A DNA stretch of 64,000 nucleotides from JBFHQE01 sp041592335 (lineage in GTDB: Bacteria; Pseudomonadota; Gammaproteobacteria; Thiohalobacterales; Thiohalobacteraceae), in the NCBI GenBank assembly GCA_041592335.1, contig JBFHQE010000006.1, forward strand, positions 62,001 to 126,000. Direction: 5' to 3'. Position numbers and translations under genes: made by a program. A model generated the notes under the pieces. That model was given only the letters and a program-made list of their open reading frames with translations. It had not been told where the DNA came from and made no database searches. Of this stretch, positions 49,208-57,316 are shown one piece after another (position 1 is the stretch's first letter; each line of letters starts with the position of its first letter).

Positions 49208-49771
49208 TTAATGTGTCTCATCAATCCACTTGATGGAACAGCCCATACTGGGGATCTGTTCGGCCGGACCACGACCGGTTTCGGCCACCTGCTTCATGGC
49301 CTCGAACAGATCGCGCCGTACATTCGGATCGGCGGCTTCCTTGCGGCTCTCGTCCAGTCGGCCACGGTACTGCAATTCCAGCTCAGCGTTATAGCCAAAG
49401 AAATCCGGGGTGCAAACCGCGCCATAGGCCTTGGCCACCGCCTGGGTTTCATCCAGCAAATAGGGAAACGGGAAATCAAATTCCGCCGCGACCTTTTTCA
49501 TATTCTCGAACGAGTCTTCCGGATAATCCGTCGGATCGTTGGACATGATGGCCACGCAATTCACACCCATTGCCTGCAGCGCCTTTGCGTCCCGGACAAT
49601 GCGATCGCGCACCGCCTTAACGTAGGGGCAGTGATTGCAGATGAACATCACCAGCAAACCCGTTTCGCCCCGACAGGCCTCCAGCGTCCAGTTTTTCCCG
49701 TCAACACCGGGCAGATCGAAATCGATTGCGGGCTTGCCGAAATCACATACAGGGGTTAGCAGACTGACCAT
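49208..49771 (-). CDS. Thioredoxin-like redoxin
   Basis: The 187-residue product has the AhpC/TSA-redoxin fold: GKPAIDFDLPGVDGKNWTLEA, VMFICNHCPYVKAVRDRI (C-x-x-C), CVAIMSNDPTDYPEDSFENM and a cis-Pro region VCTPDFFGYN. Proteins with the NHCPY motif are widespread thioredoxin-family members of unknown substrate. The start at 49771 follows TAGGGATT; a longer frame would translate the REP element (VIPAKAGIQ...), a classic false extension. Confidence 0.9.
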   Translation of the reverse strand: MVSLLTPVCDFGKPAIDFDLPGVDGKNWTLEACRGETGLLVMFICNHCPYVKAVRDRIVRDAKALQAMGVNCVAIMSNDPTDYPEDSFENMKKVAAEFDFPFPYLLDETQAVAKAYGAVCTPDFFGYNAELELQYRGRLDESRKEAADPNVRRDLFEAMKQVAETGRGPAEQIPSMGCSIKWIDETH

Positions 49772-49810
49772 AATCCCTACTCCATAATTCAAAGAAAAAT
49801 TCTGCTTCGC

Positions 49811-49883
49811 CGTCATTCCGGCGAAAGCCGGAATCCAGTGGTTATTGCAAGCCTCCTGGATCCCGGCTTTCGCCGGGATGACA
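49811..49883. repeat. Inverted pair of REP-like palindromes
   Basis: CGTCATTCCGGCGAAAGCCG followed by GAATCCAG, then about 17 bases, then CTGGATCCCGGCTTTCGCCG followed by GGATGACA. The two copies face each other, the REPIN arrangement, and lie between the redoxin gene and metK. Confidence 0.85.
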
Positions 49884-50018
49884 AGTATCTGCACTTTGGC
49901 CGGCATGATACCGCAGGGTAAACCAATGAAACATTAGAGAAAGCTAGGAAAGTCGCCAACTCACGCATCTGACGTTACACTATGCGCCACTAAAAACCAC
50001 TGGGACTGGAACAATAGA

Positions 50019-51179
50019 ATGACCAATCGCCACCTCTTTACCTCGGAATCCGTATCAGAAGGCCATCCGGACAAGGTCGCCGACCAGATTTCAGACGCCA
50101 TCCTGGATGCCATTCTTCGCGACGACAAGACCGCGCGCGTGGCCTGTGAAACGCTGGTCAAGACCGGCATGGTGCTGGTCGCCGGGGAAGTTACCACCAA
50201 CGCCTGGGTCGATATCGAAGAGATCGTGCGCGGCACGGTAAAAGAGATTGGTTACAACAGTTCCGAAATGGGTTTCGACTGGGAATCCTGCGCGGTACTG
50301 AACGCTATCGGCAAGCAGTCCCCGGACATCGCCATGGGCGTCGACGAGACCGAAGGCCATGAACAGGGCGCGGGCGACCAGGGCCTGATGTTCGGTTACG
50401 CCTCCAACGAGACCGACGTGCTGATGCCAGCGCCTATCACTTACGCGCACCGGCTGGTGAAACGCCAGGCCGAGGTGCGCAAGAACGGCACCCTGCCCTG
50501 GTTGCGCCCGGACGCCAAGAGCCAGGTGACCTTCCGCTATGAGGGCGGCAAGCCGGTCGGTATCGATGCCGTGGTGCTGTCCACCCAGCATTCGCCGGAA
50601 ATCGAACAGAAGGCGCTGGTTGAGGCTGTCATGGACGAAATCATCAAACCGGTACTGCCGGGCGAATGGCTGAACCAGGACACCAAGTATTTCATCAACC
50701 CAACCGGCCGCTTCGTCATCGGTGGCCCGGTGGGTGACTGTGGCCTCACCGGTCGCAAGATCATTGTCGACACCTATGGCGGCATGGCCCGTCACGGTGG
50801 CGGCGCCTTCTCCGGCAAGGATCCGTCCAAGGTCGACCGCTCGGCTGCCTACGCCGGACGCTATGTAGCGAAAAATATTGTCGCCGCGGGTCTGGCCGAC
50901 AAGTGCGAGATCCAGGTGTCCTACGCCATCGGCGTGGCCGAACCGACCTCCATTAGCGTGGAAACCTTCGGCACCGGCAAGATCGACGATGAACGCATCG
51001 TGGCGCTGGTACGCGAACACTTCGACCTGCGCGCCGGCGGCCTGGTGAAAATGCTGGATCTGCTGCGGCCGATCTACAAAGACACCGCTGCCTACGGCCA
51101 CTTTGGCCGCGAGGAATCCCAGTTCAGCTGGGAACAGACCGACAAGGTTCAAGCACTCAAGGATTCTGCCGGTATTTAA
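50019..51179 (+). CDS. metK: S-adenosylmethionine synthetase
   Basis: The 386-residue protein has FTSESVSEGHPDKVADQISDAILD, GVDETEGHEQGAGDQGLMFGYA and the P-loop-like GGGAFSGKDPSKVDRSAAY, with the three-domain length typical of MetK. It makes SAM from methionine and ATP. It begins a run of genes of the activated-methyl cycle: metK, ahcY, metF. No SAM riboswitch is seen in its short leader. Confidence 0.98.
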   Translation: MTNRHLFTSESVSEGHPDKVADQISDAILDAILRDDKTARVACETLVKTGMVLVAGEVTTNAWVDIEEIVRGTVKEIGYNSSEMGFDWESCAVLNAIGKQSPDIAMGVDETEGHEQGAGDQGLMFGYASNETDVLMPAPITYAHRLVKRQAEVRKNGTLPWLRPDAKSQVTFRYEGGKPVGIDAVVLSTQHSPEIEQKALVEAVMDEIIKPVLPGEWLNQDTKYFINPTGRFVIGGPVGDCGLTGRKIIVDTYGGMARHGGGAFSGKDPSKVDRSAAYAGRYVAKNIVAAGLADKCEIQVSYAIGVAEPTSISVETFGTGKIDDERIVALVREHFDLRAGGLVKMLDLLRPIYKDTAAYGHFGREESQFSWEQTDKVQALKDSAGI

Positions 51180-51188
51180 GCTATATCC

Positions 51189-51238
51189 TGTAGGAGCGAG
51201 CTTGCTCGCGAACCCTTCGCGGCAGGGCCGCTCCTACA
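51189..51238. repeat. REP element of the TAGGAGCGAGC family
   Basis: TGTAGGAGCGAGCTTGCTCG at the left and CGGCAGGGCCGCTCCTACA at the right: outer arms TGTAGGAGCG.../...CGCTCCTACA pair over the whole element. It resembles pseudomonad REPs and has a second copy at 54529. It lies just before the riboswitch of ahcY. Confidence 0.8.
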
Positions 51239-51246
51239 CTCCACCG

Positions 51247-51325
51247 CTTCGAGGAGCGTTGCAACAGGCTGTCCAGGACAGTCTGCCAGGCTCGAAGACG
51301 GATTACTTCATGCAACGGCGCTCGG
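51247..51325 (+). promoter_or_regulatory. S-adenosylhomocysteine (SAH) riboswitch
   Basis: P1 stem CTTCGAG (51247-51253)/CTCGAAG (51291-51297); conserved core GGAGCGTTGCAAC; P2 hairpin CAG-x-CTGTC/GACAG-x-CTG; and the pseudoknot partner TGCAACGGCGCTC (51311-51323) pairing back to GAGCGTTGCA. The conserved CCAGGCTCG is present at 51286-51294. It ends seven bases before the AAAGGAGA ribosome site of ahcY. By the known class, SAH binding should raise ahcY expression. Confidence 0.93.
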
Positions 51326-51345
51326 TAACTCGAAAGGAGACTACT

Positions 51346-52770
51346 ATGTCTGCAGTAATGGACAGTAACTTCAGCGATTATAAAGTTGCCGACATCTCGC
51401 TCGCCGAGTGGGGCCGCAAGGAAATCGCGATCGCCGAAACCGAAATGCCAGGCCTGATGGCCCTGCGCGCCAAGTACGGCAAGGACAAGCCGCTCAAGGG
51501 CGCCAAGATCACCGGCTCCCTGCACATGACCATTCAAACCGCCGTGCTGATCGAAACTCTGGTGGACCTGGGTGCCGATGTACGCTGGTGTTCGTGCAAC
51601 ATCTTCTCCACGCAGGATCACGCCGCTGCCGCTATCGCCGCGCGCGGTATCCCGGTCTATGCCTGGAAGGGTGAAACACTGGAAGAATACTGGTGGTGCA
51701 CCGAGCAGGTATTGAACTGGCCGGAAGGTGATGGCCCGAACATGATCCTGGATGACGGTGGCGATGCCACGCTGCTGATCCACAAGGGCGTCGAAGCCGA
51801 GAAGACCGGCAAGGTCGCTTCTCCCGACAGCACCGAAAATGAAGAACTGAAAGTCATCCTCGGTGTGCTGGCTAAAAATCTCAAGGACAATAACGGCAAG
51901 TGGACCAAGATGGCGGCCAACATCAAGGGCGTCACCGAGGAAACCACCACTGGCGTACATCGTCTCTACGAGATGATGAAGAAAGGCGAACTGCTGTTCC
52001 CCGCCATGAACGACAACGACTCGGTCACCAAGTCCAAGTTCGATAACCTGTACGGCTGCCGTGAATCGCTGGTCGACGGTATCAAGCGCGCCACCGACGT
52101 GATGATCGCCGGCAAGATTGCCATCGTGGCCGGTTACGGCGATGTCGGCAAGGGTTCCGCCCAGTCACTCAAGGGTCTTGGTGCCACGGTATGGGTCACC
52201 GAAATCGATCCGATCTGCGCACTGCAGGCGGCGATGGAAGGCTTCCGCGTGGTCACCATGGAAGAAGCCGCCCCGATGGGCGACATCTTCGTCACCACCA
52301 CCGGCAACTTCAACATCATCACCCATGATCACATGGCCGCGATGAAAGACCAGGCCATCGTGTGCAACATCGGTCACTTCGACAACGAGATCGACATCGC
52401 CGGCGTGAAGAAGTACCAGTGGGAAAACATCAAGCCACAGGTTGATCACATCATCTTCCCGGACGGCAAGCGCATCATCATGCTGGCCGAGGGTCGACTG
52501 GTGAACCTGGGTTGCGCCACCGGCCACCCGAGCTTCGTGATGTCCAACTCCTTCACCAACCAGGTGCTGGCGCAGATGGAACTGTTCAACAAGAAGGAAG
52601 GCGAATACCCGGTCGGTGTTTATATCCTGCCGAAGAAGCTGGACGAAGAAGTGGCCCGTCTGCATCTCGCCAAGATCGGCGCACATCTGACCACGCTTTC
52701 CCAGGAACAGGCGGATTACATTGGCGTGCCGGTGGAAGGTCCGTACAAGCCGGATCATTATCGTTATTAA
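51346..52770 (+). CDS. ahcY: S-adenosylhomocysteine hydrolase
   Basis: The 474-residue protein has the SahH motifs: GSLHMTIQTAVLIETL, SCNIFSTQDHAAAAI, the NAD-binding GYGDVGKGSAQSLKGLGA with TEIDPICALQAAM, and the C-terminal PDHYRY. The insertion around residues 150-190 is as in pseudomonad enzymes. It splits SAH to adenosine and homocysteine. The start at 51346 is fixed by the ribosome site after the riboswitch; the longer upstream frame overlaps it. Confidence 0.98.
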   Translation: MSAVMDSNFSDYKVADISLAEWGRKEIAIAETEMPGLMALRAKYGKDKPLKGAKITGSLHMTIQTAVLIETLVDLGADVRWCSCNIFSTQDHAAAAIAARGIPVYAWKGETLEEYWWCTEQVLNWPEGDGPNMILDDGGDATLLIHKGVEAEKTGKVASPDSTENEELKVILGVLAKNLKDNNGKWTKMAANIKGVTEETTTGVHRLYEMMKKGELLFPAMNDNDSVTKSKFDNLYGCRESLVDGIKRATDVMIAGKIAIVAGYGDVGKGSAQSLKGLGATVWVTEIDPICALQAAMEGFRVVTMEEAAPMGDIFVTTTGNFNIITHDHMAAMKDQAIVCNIGHFDNEIDIAGVKKYQWENIKPQVDHIIFPDGKRIIMLAEGRLVNLGCATGHPSFVMSNSFTNQVLAQMELFNKKEGEYPVGVYILPKKLDEEVARLHLAKIGAHLTTLSQEQADYIGVPVEGPYKPDHYRY

Positions 52771-52789
52771 CACGCGATAAGCAGGCCTT

Positions 52790-52826
52790 AAAGGGGTCGG
52801 AGTCGCTTCGACTCCACCCCTTTTTT
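52790..52826 (+). terminator. Terminator after ahcY
   Basis: Long stem AAGGGGT(C)GGAGTCG/CGACTCCACCCCTT with a CTT loop and six T. It lies 20 bases after the ahcY stop, before metF. Confidence 0.9.
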
Positions 52827-52855
52827 GTTTCCACCTATTTCAGAAAGGTACGACC

Positions 52856-53707
52856 ATGGATTCCCAGAAGTCTTATCCACAAACCTTCAGCTGCGAATTC
52901 TTTCCGCCCAAGACCGAGGAAGGCATGACCAAGCTGCGCGCGGCACGCGACGCGCTGGCGGCAATCAAACCTGAATTTTTTTCCGTTACCTTTGGCGCGG
53001 GCGGCAGCACCCAACAGGGAACATTCGATACCGTCAGCGACATCATCGCCGCGGGTTATGATGCCGCGCCGCACCTGTCCTGCATCGGCTCGACCCGGGC
53101 CAATATTCGCGAGCTGATAAATCGTTACAAAGAGAACGGCGTCAAACGCATCGTGGCGCTGCGTGGCGACATGCCTTCCGGCATGCAGGAAGCCGGTGAA
53201 TTCCGCCATGCCAATGAACTGGTCACGTTCATTCGCGAGGAAACCGGTGAGCATTTCAAACTGGAAGTGGCGGCCTACCCGGAGTTTCATCCGCAGGCCA
53301 ACACCGCGCAGGAAGACCTCGCCAACTTCAAGCGCAAGGTCGAGGCTGGCGCCAACAGCGCCATCACGCAATACTTTTACAACGATGATGCCTATTATCG
53401 TTTCGTCGATGACTGCGAAAAACTGGGGATCAACATTCCCATCGTGCCCGGTATTATGCCGATCACCAACTACACACAGCTGGCACGCTTCTCGGACGCC
53501 TGCGGCGCGGAGATCCCGCGCTGGATTCGCAGACGTCTCGCCGGTTTTTGCGATGATGTCGCGTCCATTCGCGCCTTTGGCGAAGAGGTGGTAAGTGAAC
53601 TTTGCCAACGACTGCTGACAGCCGGTTGCCCCGGGCTGCATTTCTACAGCATGAACCGCGCGGAACCGACCTTGGCACTGTGGAAGAACTTAAGTTTAGC
53701 TAATTAA
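52856..53707 (+). CDS. metF: Methylenetetrahydrofolate reductase
   Basis: The 283-residue TIM barrel has FSCEFFPPKTEEG, FFSVTFGAGGSTQ, PHLSCIG, IVALRGDMPSG, the substrate-region ANSAITQYFYN and CPGLHFYSMNRAEPT, all typical of MetF. It reduces methylene-THF with FAD to methyl-THF for methionine synthesis. Its context beside metK and ahcY fits. The ahcY terminator in front implies partial readthrough or its own promoter. Confidence 0.97.
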   Translation: MDSQKSYPQTFSCEFFPPKTEEGMTKLRAARDALAAIKPEFFSVTFGAGGSTQQGTFDTVSDIIAAGYDAAPHLSCIGSTRANIRELINRYKENGVKRIVALRGDMPSGMQEAGEFRHANELVTFIREETGEHFKLEVAAYPEFHPQANTAQEDLANFKRKVEAGANSAITQYFYNDDAYYRFVDDCEKLGINIPIVPGIMPITNYTQLARFSDACGAEIPRWIRRRLAGFCDDVASIRAFGEEVVSELCQRLLTAGCPGLHFYSMNRAEPTLALWKNLSLAN

Positions 53708-53717
53708 TTCCTGAACC

Positions 53718-53744
53718 CGTCATTCCGGCGAAAGCCGGGGTGAC
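53718..53744. repeat. REP-like palindrome
   Basis: CGTCATTCCGGCGAAAGCCG followed by GGGTGACA, a shortened copy of the family at 4018, 8682, 46762 and 49811. It lies between metF and rsmE and precedes the rsmE start by 20 bases. Confidence 0.8.
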
Positions 53745-53763
53745 AAAACCAGATCAAACATTC

Positions 53764-54498
53764 ATGCGTATCCCGCGAATCTATCTGCCGATTCCATTAC
53801 ATATCGACTCTGACGTCGAGCTGGATGCACGCGCGCATCAGCATGTCAGCAAGGTGCTACGCCTGCGCACGGGCGACAGGATTATTCTGTTTAATGGCGA
53901 AGGCGGCGAATACGAAGCCTCGCTGACCGAAAGTCATAAACAGGCCGCACGCGCGCATATCGATACCTTCATTGAGCGCGACAGTGAATCGCCGTTAAAG
54001 ATCACACTCATTCAGGGCATCTCGCGCGGCGAAAAGATGGATCTCACCATTCAGAAAGCGGTGGAACTGGGCGTGCACGCCATCCTGCCGGTGAATACCG
54101 AACGCAGCCAGGTGAAACTCAGCGGCGATCGTGTAGACAAACGCATGCAGCACTGGCAAGGCGTTCTGATCCATGCCTGCGAGCAATCGGGCCGCACCCA
54201 TGTGCCACAACTGCATACTGTAGTTGATCTTGCGGACTGCCTGACCAAACAGGACTTAGCCGAACCCCGCTTCCTGCTGGACCCGCAAGGCGATCAGGTA
54301 ATCCGCGAATTACAGGGGCCGTTTCACGCAATGACGTTGCTGGCGGGACCCGAGGGTGGACTGGGCGATCAGGATCATGTTATTGCCAGACAGGCAGGCT
54401 TTCAGGGTCTGCGACTGGGCCCAAGAATTCTACGCACGGAAACCGCTGCGCTGGCGGCACTGGCGGCATTGCAAGGCCAGTGGGGTGATCTGCAATAA
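53764..54498 (+). CDS. rsmE: 16S rRNA (uracil1498-N3)-methyltransferase
   Basis: The 244-residue protein has an N-terminal PUA-like part (HQHVSKVLRLRTGDRIILFNGEG) and a SPOUT trefoil-knot domain with ITLIQGISRGEKMDLTIQKAVELG, LAGPEGGLGDQDH and LGPRILRTETAALAAL. It methylates U1498 of 16S rRNA. The start at 53764 is preferred; a GTG eight codons earlier lies inside the REP element. Confidence 0.96.
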   Translation: MRIPRIYLPIPLHIDSDVELDARAHQHVSKVLRLRTGDRIILFNGEGGEYEASLTESHKQAARAHIDTFIERDSESPLKITLIQGISRGEKMDLTIQKAVELGVHAILPVNTERSQVKLSGDRVDKRMQHWQGVLIHACEQSGRTHVPQLHTVVDLADCLTKQDLAEPRFLLDPQGDQVIRELQGPFHAMTLLAGPEGGLGDQDHVIARQAGFQGLRLGPRILRTETAALAALAALQGQWGDLQ

Positions 54499-54528
54499 TC
54501 GAATCAAAGTCCTGCGCTGGCCTGCCGG

Positions 54529-54577
54529 GTAGGAGTGGCCTTGGCAGCGAATGTTCGTGAGCAAGCTCGCTCCTACA
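54529..54577. repeat. REP element of the TAGGAGCGAGC family, second copy
   Basis: GTAGGAGTGGCCTTGGCAGC at the left and GAGCAAGCTCGCTCCTACAA at the right. It is inverted relative to the copy at 51189 and follows rsmE, between rsmE and the channel gene, whose 3' ends converge here. Confidence 0.75.
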
Positions 54578-54598
54578 AACGATAATTCCTGGATATTG

Positions 54599-55084
54599 CT
54601 AGTCTCCAACCTTCAATTGCGCTTTCTTGACCTGCTCCATCGAGATAATCAACGAATCCGTTGTGCGTTTCAGCAGCTCCAGCTCTTCCACCGACAGGTC
54701 GTCCAGTTGTTCCAGGTTGTACTCAATGGCATCGACAATCTGATGCGCGGGGCGTTTCAGCGGGCGCATGAAATAGGTCGTAATGGTCGCGACAATCGTG
54801 CCGAAGAACACCGCCGAGCCGAGCACGATCCAGATGCCCCCGATCAACAGCGCCAGCGATGAACTGGGCGTGTCGGCAATACCGGCCGTCGAAAATGCAG
54901 CCACACCCCAGTACAGCGCACGCGGTATCGAATCAATGGCGCTGTCAGGCACATCGCGCTCGACCCAGTACATCAAGAAAGAGAAAATCACCCACAGCAC
55001 GATCATCAGCACGAACATTTTGATGATGGGCGTATGGATGATGACATCGGACAAAAACCGCTGGAAACGTGCCGGGTATTTCAT
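54599..55084 (-). CDS. Two-TM ion channel-like protein with an atypical pore motif
   Basis: The 161-residue protein has two membrane helices (IIKMFVLMIVLWVIFSFLMYW and LLIGGIWIVLGSAVFFGTIVATITTYF) around a short pore loop in which a potassium channel would have T-x-G-Y-G-D; here it reads TAGIADTP. A cytoplasmic helical tail follows (DDLSVEELELLKRTTDSLIISM). It matches the Ion_trans_2 arrangement but the filter is not a usual K+ filter, so selectivity is open. It is the last gene of the MscS-coiled coil-phosphoesterase-RsuA group. Confidence 0.78.
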   Translation of the reverse strand: MKYPARFQRFLSDVIIHTPIIKMFVLMIVLWVIFSFLMYWVERDVPDSAIDSIPRALYWGVAAFSTAGIADTPSSSLALLIGGIWIVLGSAVFFGTIVATITTYFMRPLKRPAHQIVDAIEYNLEQLDDLSVEELELLKRTTDSLIISMEQVKKAQLKVGD

Positions 55085-55096
55085 CGGTGTAATCTC

Positions 55097-55792
55097 CTAA
55101 CCCTGGATAGACTGAACCTCATCCGTTGACAGATAGCGCCACTCGCCCGGCTCCAACATTTCATCCAGTACGATGGCGCCAATCGATTCCCGGTGCAGTT
55201 GCTCAACATGATTGCCCACCGCCGCGAACATACGTTTGACCTGGTGATAACGACCTTCGGTCAGGGTCAGACGCACTTCCCGTGGCGTAACCACCGTCAG
55301 CTCGGCGGGCAGGGTTTTATGTTTATCACCCTTGAGCAAAACCCCTGCACGAATGTTGTCTGCCGCCTGTTCATCCAGGTCTTCTGCCAGCCAGACATAA
55401 TAGACTTTCGGACAATTGGCATTTTTTGAGGTAATGCGGTGCGACCAGTCGCCGTCATTGGTAATCAACACCAGCCCGGTGGTATCGATATCCAGCCGCC
55501 CCGCCGCGTGCAGGCCATCCGGGTTTTCGATATCCAGCAGATCGAGAATAGTCGTGTGTTGCTCGTCCTCGGTCACGCTGACCACGCCCTGCGGCTTGTG
55601 CAACATGATGTACTTCGGGCCCGGCGCATCGAGCTCACGACCGTCGAGCTCGACCAGCACCTCTTCCGGCAATGCATGGGAAAAATCCCGTTGCTGAACA
55701 CCGTTCACCAGCACGCGTCCCTGGCGGATAGCTCTTCGAGCCTGGGAACGGGTCAATGCCGTCGCATTGGCGATATATTTATCCAGCCGCAT
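55097..55792 (-). CDS. rsuA: 16S rRNA pseudouridine516 synthase family (RsuA)
   Basis: The 231-residue protein has an N-terminal S4 domain (MRLDKYIANATALTRSQARRAI) and the RsuA catalytic domain: MLHKPQGVVSVTED, catalytic Asp in AGRLDIDTTGLVLITNDG, and YYVWLAEDLD, EGRYHQVKRMFAAVGNHV. RsuA modifies U516. It lies 12 bases upstream of the channel gene and nine after the phosphoesterase. Confidence 0.92.
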   Translation of the reverse strand: MRLDKYIANATALTRSQARRAIRQGRVLVNGVQQRDFSHALPEEVLVELDGRELDAPGPKYIMLHKPQGVVSVTEDEQHTTILDLLDIENPDGLHAAGRLDIDTTGLVLITNDGDWSHRITSKNANCPKVYYVWLAEDLDEQAADNIRAGVLLKGDKHKTLPAELTVVTPREVRLTLTEGRYHQVKRMFAAVGNHVEQLHRESIGAIVLDEMLEPGEWRYLSTDEVQSIQG

Positions 55793-55801
55793 GAATAAGG
55801 G

Positions 55802-56635
55802 TTAGTCGATTTCGGACAGGTAATGATCAACCGCATCCGTTACCGTCATGGCGCGCGTCTTGATCGCCTCCAGGTAGCGATTACGCCAGGGACCGACATG
55901 CGGACGGGATTCCCTGAGTTCACGGTAGATAAGTTTCGCCATGGGCCCGGCCTCGGCTAGAAAACCGCTGTCGACAAAATCGCGTTCCGCCTGCGCCTTG
56001 TCGTAATCAACGCGGCGAATCTCCACCTTCCAGTCAGAGCCGTCCAGCCAGAAGCGGCCATAGCTGGCGCGCGGATCGCCGTCCATCGGCTGGCCGACCG
56101 AACCGGTATTGACCACCAGTCGCTCGTCGAACCATTTCACCAGCGGACGATGCGTGTGCGAACCGACAAACAGGTCACGATGCTCGCCAAGCTTGGCATG
56201 CAGGGCCTCTTCCGGCGTGCGGTCTGAAATACCGTCGCGATTGCCGAGGCGCGAACCGTGGGTGATATGAAAGGAAGCGCCGCCGGCCAGGTCGGTCTGA
56301 TCCCAGTGGTCCGACCAGTGGCGAATCTCTTCCACCGCGCCACCCAGCTGGCGCATGGCCCACTCGGCAAAGCGGTCGATATCGAGCGTGGGGCTGTCCG
56401 GGTTGGCCGGTTCATCGACGCAACGCAACACGTAGGTCTCGTGATTGCCGGTCAGCAGTTTCATGTCCGGCCAGTCGTTCTGCAGCAGCCGCAGACAATC
56501 CAGGCTACAGGGACCGCGACTGACCAGGTCGCCATTCATCACCACCACGTCGGGATTGAAGTGGCGGATATCCTCCAGCACGGCAGTCAGTGCGGGCATA
56601 TTGCCATGGATATCCGAGAAGACTGCCAGTTTCAT
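55802..56635 (-). CDS. Calcineurin-type metallophosphoesterase
   Basis: A 277-residue protein with the metal-binding motifs in order: FSDIHGNMPAL (D-x-H), VVVMNGDLVSRGP (GD), LLTGNHETYVL (GNHE), HITHGSRLG and LFVGSHTHRPLV. It belongs to the YfcE/PrpE-like phosphodiesterase/phosphatase superfamily. The substrate is unknown. It overlaps neither neighbour but is spaced by only four bases from the coiled-coil gene. Confidence 0.9.
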   Translation of the reverse strand: MKLAVFSDIHGNMPALTAVLEDIRHFNPDVVVMNGDLVSRGPCSLDCLRLLQNDWPDMKLLTGNHETYVLRCVDEPANPDSPTLDIDRFAEWAMRQLGGAVEEIRHWSDHWDQTDLAGGASFHITHGSRLGNRDGISDRTPEEALHAKLGEHRDLFVGSHTHRPLVKWFDERLVVNTGSVGQPMDGDPRASYGRFWLDGSDWKVEIRRVDYDKAQAERDFVDSGFLAEAGPMAKLIYRELRESRPHVGPWRNRYLEAIKTRAMTVTDAVDHYLSEID

Positions 56636-56639
56636 ACGT

Positions 56640-57188
56640 TTAGTTAGCGGGCGTGGTCTGCTCGCTGTCGAGTCCTTTCAATACGGAATTGAGCATGGAC
56701 TGGATTTTTTCCAGCTCGCTACGCAGCGCCGCGTTCTGTTTTTCCAGCTCGATCACCCGCGCCTCGTATTGCGCATAAGTGGCATTCGCTTCTTTTTCCG
56801 CTTCGCTCTGCTCATGCTCAAGTTCGCTGACGCGCGCGGTGTATTGTTCGTAAGTCTCGCGTGCCGCGGTTTCCGCTTCTTCCTGCTCTCTCACCAGCCC
56901 GGTGATGGCCGCTTCATATTGCTCGTAGGTTTCCTTGGCCTGCTTTTCGGCCTGCTCCTGGTCCGAGGACATTTCGCCAATCGCGGACTCATAACCCTGG
57001 TAGGCCTCGGCCGCCGCCTGTTCCGCCTGCGCCAGCTCATCAGCGTCCTGTTGCCGCGGCTCGTCGGATGAACTCAGTGAAATGATAATAAAGATGATGA
57101 CAGCGGCAGCACCAATGATCACCACCTTGCCGGTGCCATAGGGGTCTGACCAGTTTTCTTTCACCCAATCTGTGATTGAACCGAGCAT
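56640..57188 (-). CDS. Membrane-anchored coiled-coil protein with 25-residue repeats
   Basis: The 182-residue protein has one membrane helix (GKVVIIGAAAVIIFIIISLS, about 20-40), then a coiled coil made of four tandem units with period 25: AYQGYESAIGEM, TYEQYEAAITGL, TYEQYTARVSEL and TYAQYEARVIEL at corresponding positions, each followed by a D/E-Q/A-rich segment with EQ-x-EAEK. It ends in a leucine-zipper-like stretch (NAALRSELEKIQSMLNSVL). No family is recognised. It lies between mscS-like and metallophosphoesterase genes and may be an envelope scaffold or spacer. Confidence 0.7.
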   Translation of the reverse strand: MLGSITDWVKENWSDPYGTGKVVIIGAAAVIIFIIISLSSSDEPRQQDADELAQAEQAAAEAYQGYESAIGEMSSDQEQAEKQAKETYEQYEAAITGLVREQEEAETAARETYEQYTARVSELEHEQSEAEKEANATYAQYEARVIELEKQNAALRSELEKIQSMLNSVLKGLDSEQTTPAN

Positions 57189-57316
57189 GAATAACTACTC
57201 CTTATTAACATTAACCTTGTGAGACAGCGGTGCGGCAAAGCGCCCCGCCAGGGTCGGCAAATAATAACGCGAATCGGAAGGTCTGGCATGGAAAAAACCC
57301 GCAATACGCGCAACAC

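Noticed and set aside
49772..49906. N-terminal extension of the redoxin gene
   Set aside because: It translates the REP pair (VIPAKAGIQ, WIPAFAGMT), a known artefact; the ATG at 49771 has a ribosome site and gives the family N-terminus.
49907..50018. SAM riboswitch before metK
   Set aside because: The leader is short and shows none of the conserved cores of SAM-I, SAM-II or SAM-III elements.
50091..51152. Minus-strand frame of 353 codons
   Set aside because: Full antisense of metK, an expected effect of G+C-rich codon bias. The same applies to frames opposite pgk (44510-45571) and trpD (12072-13067).
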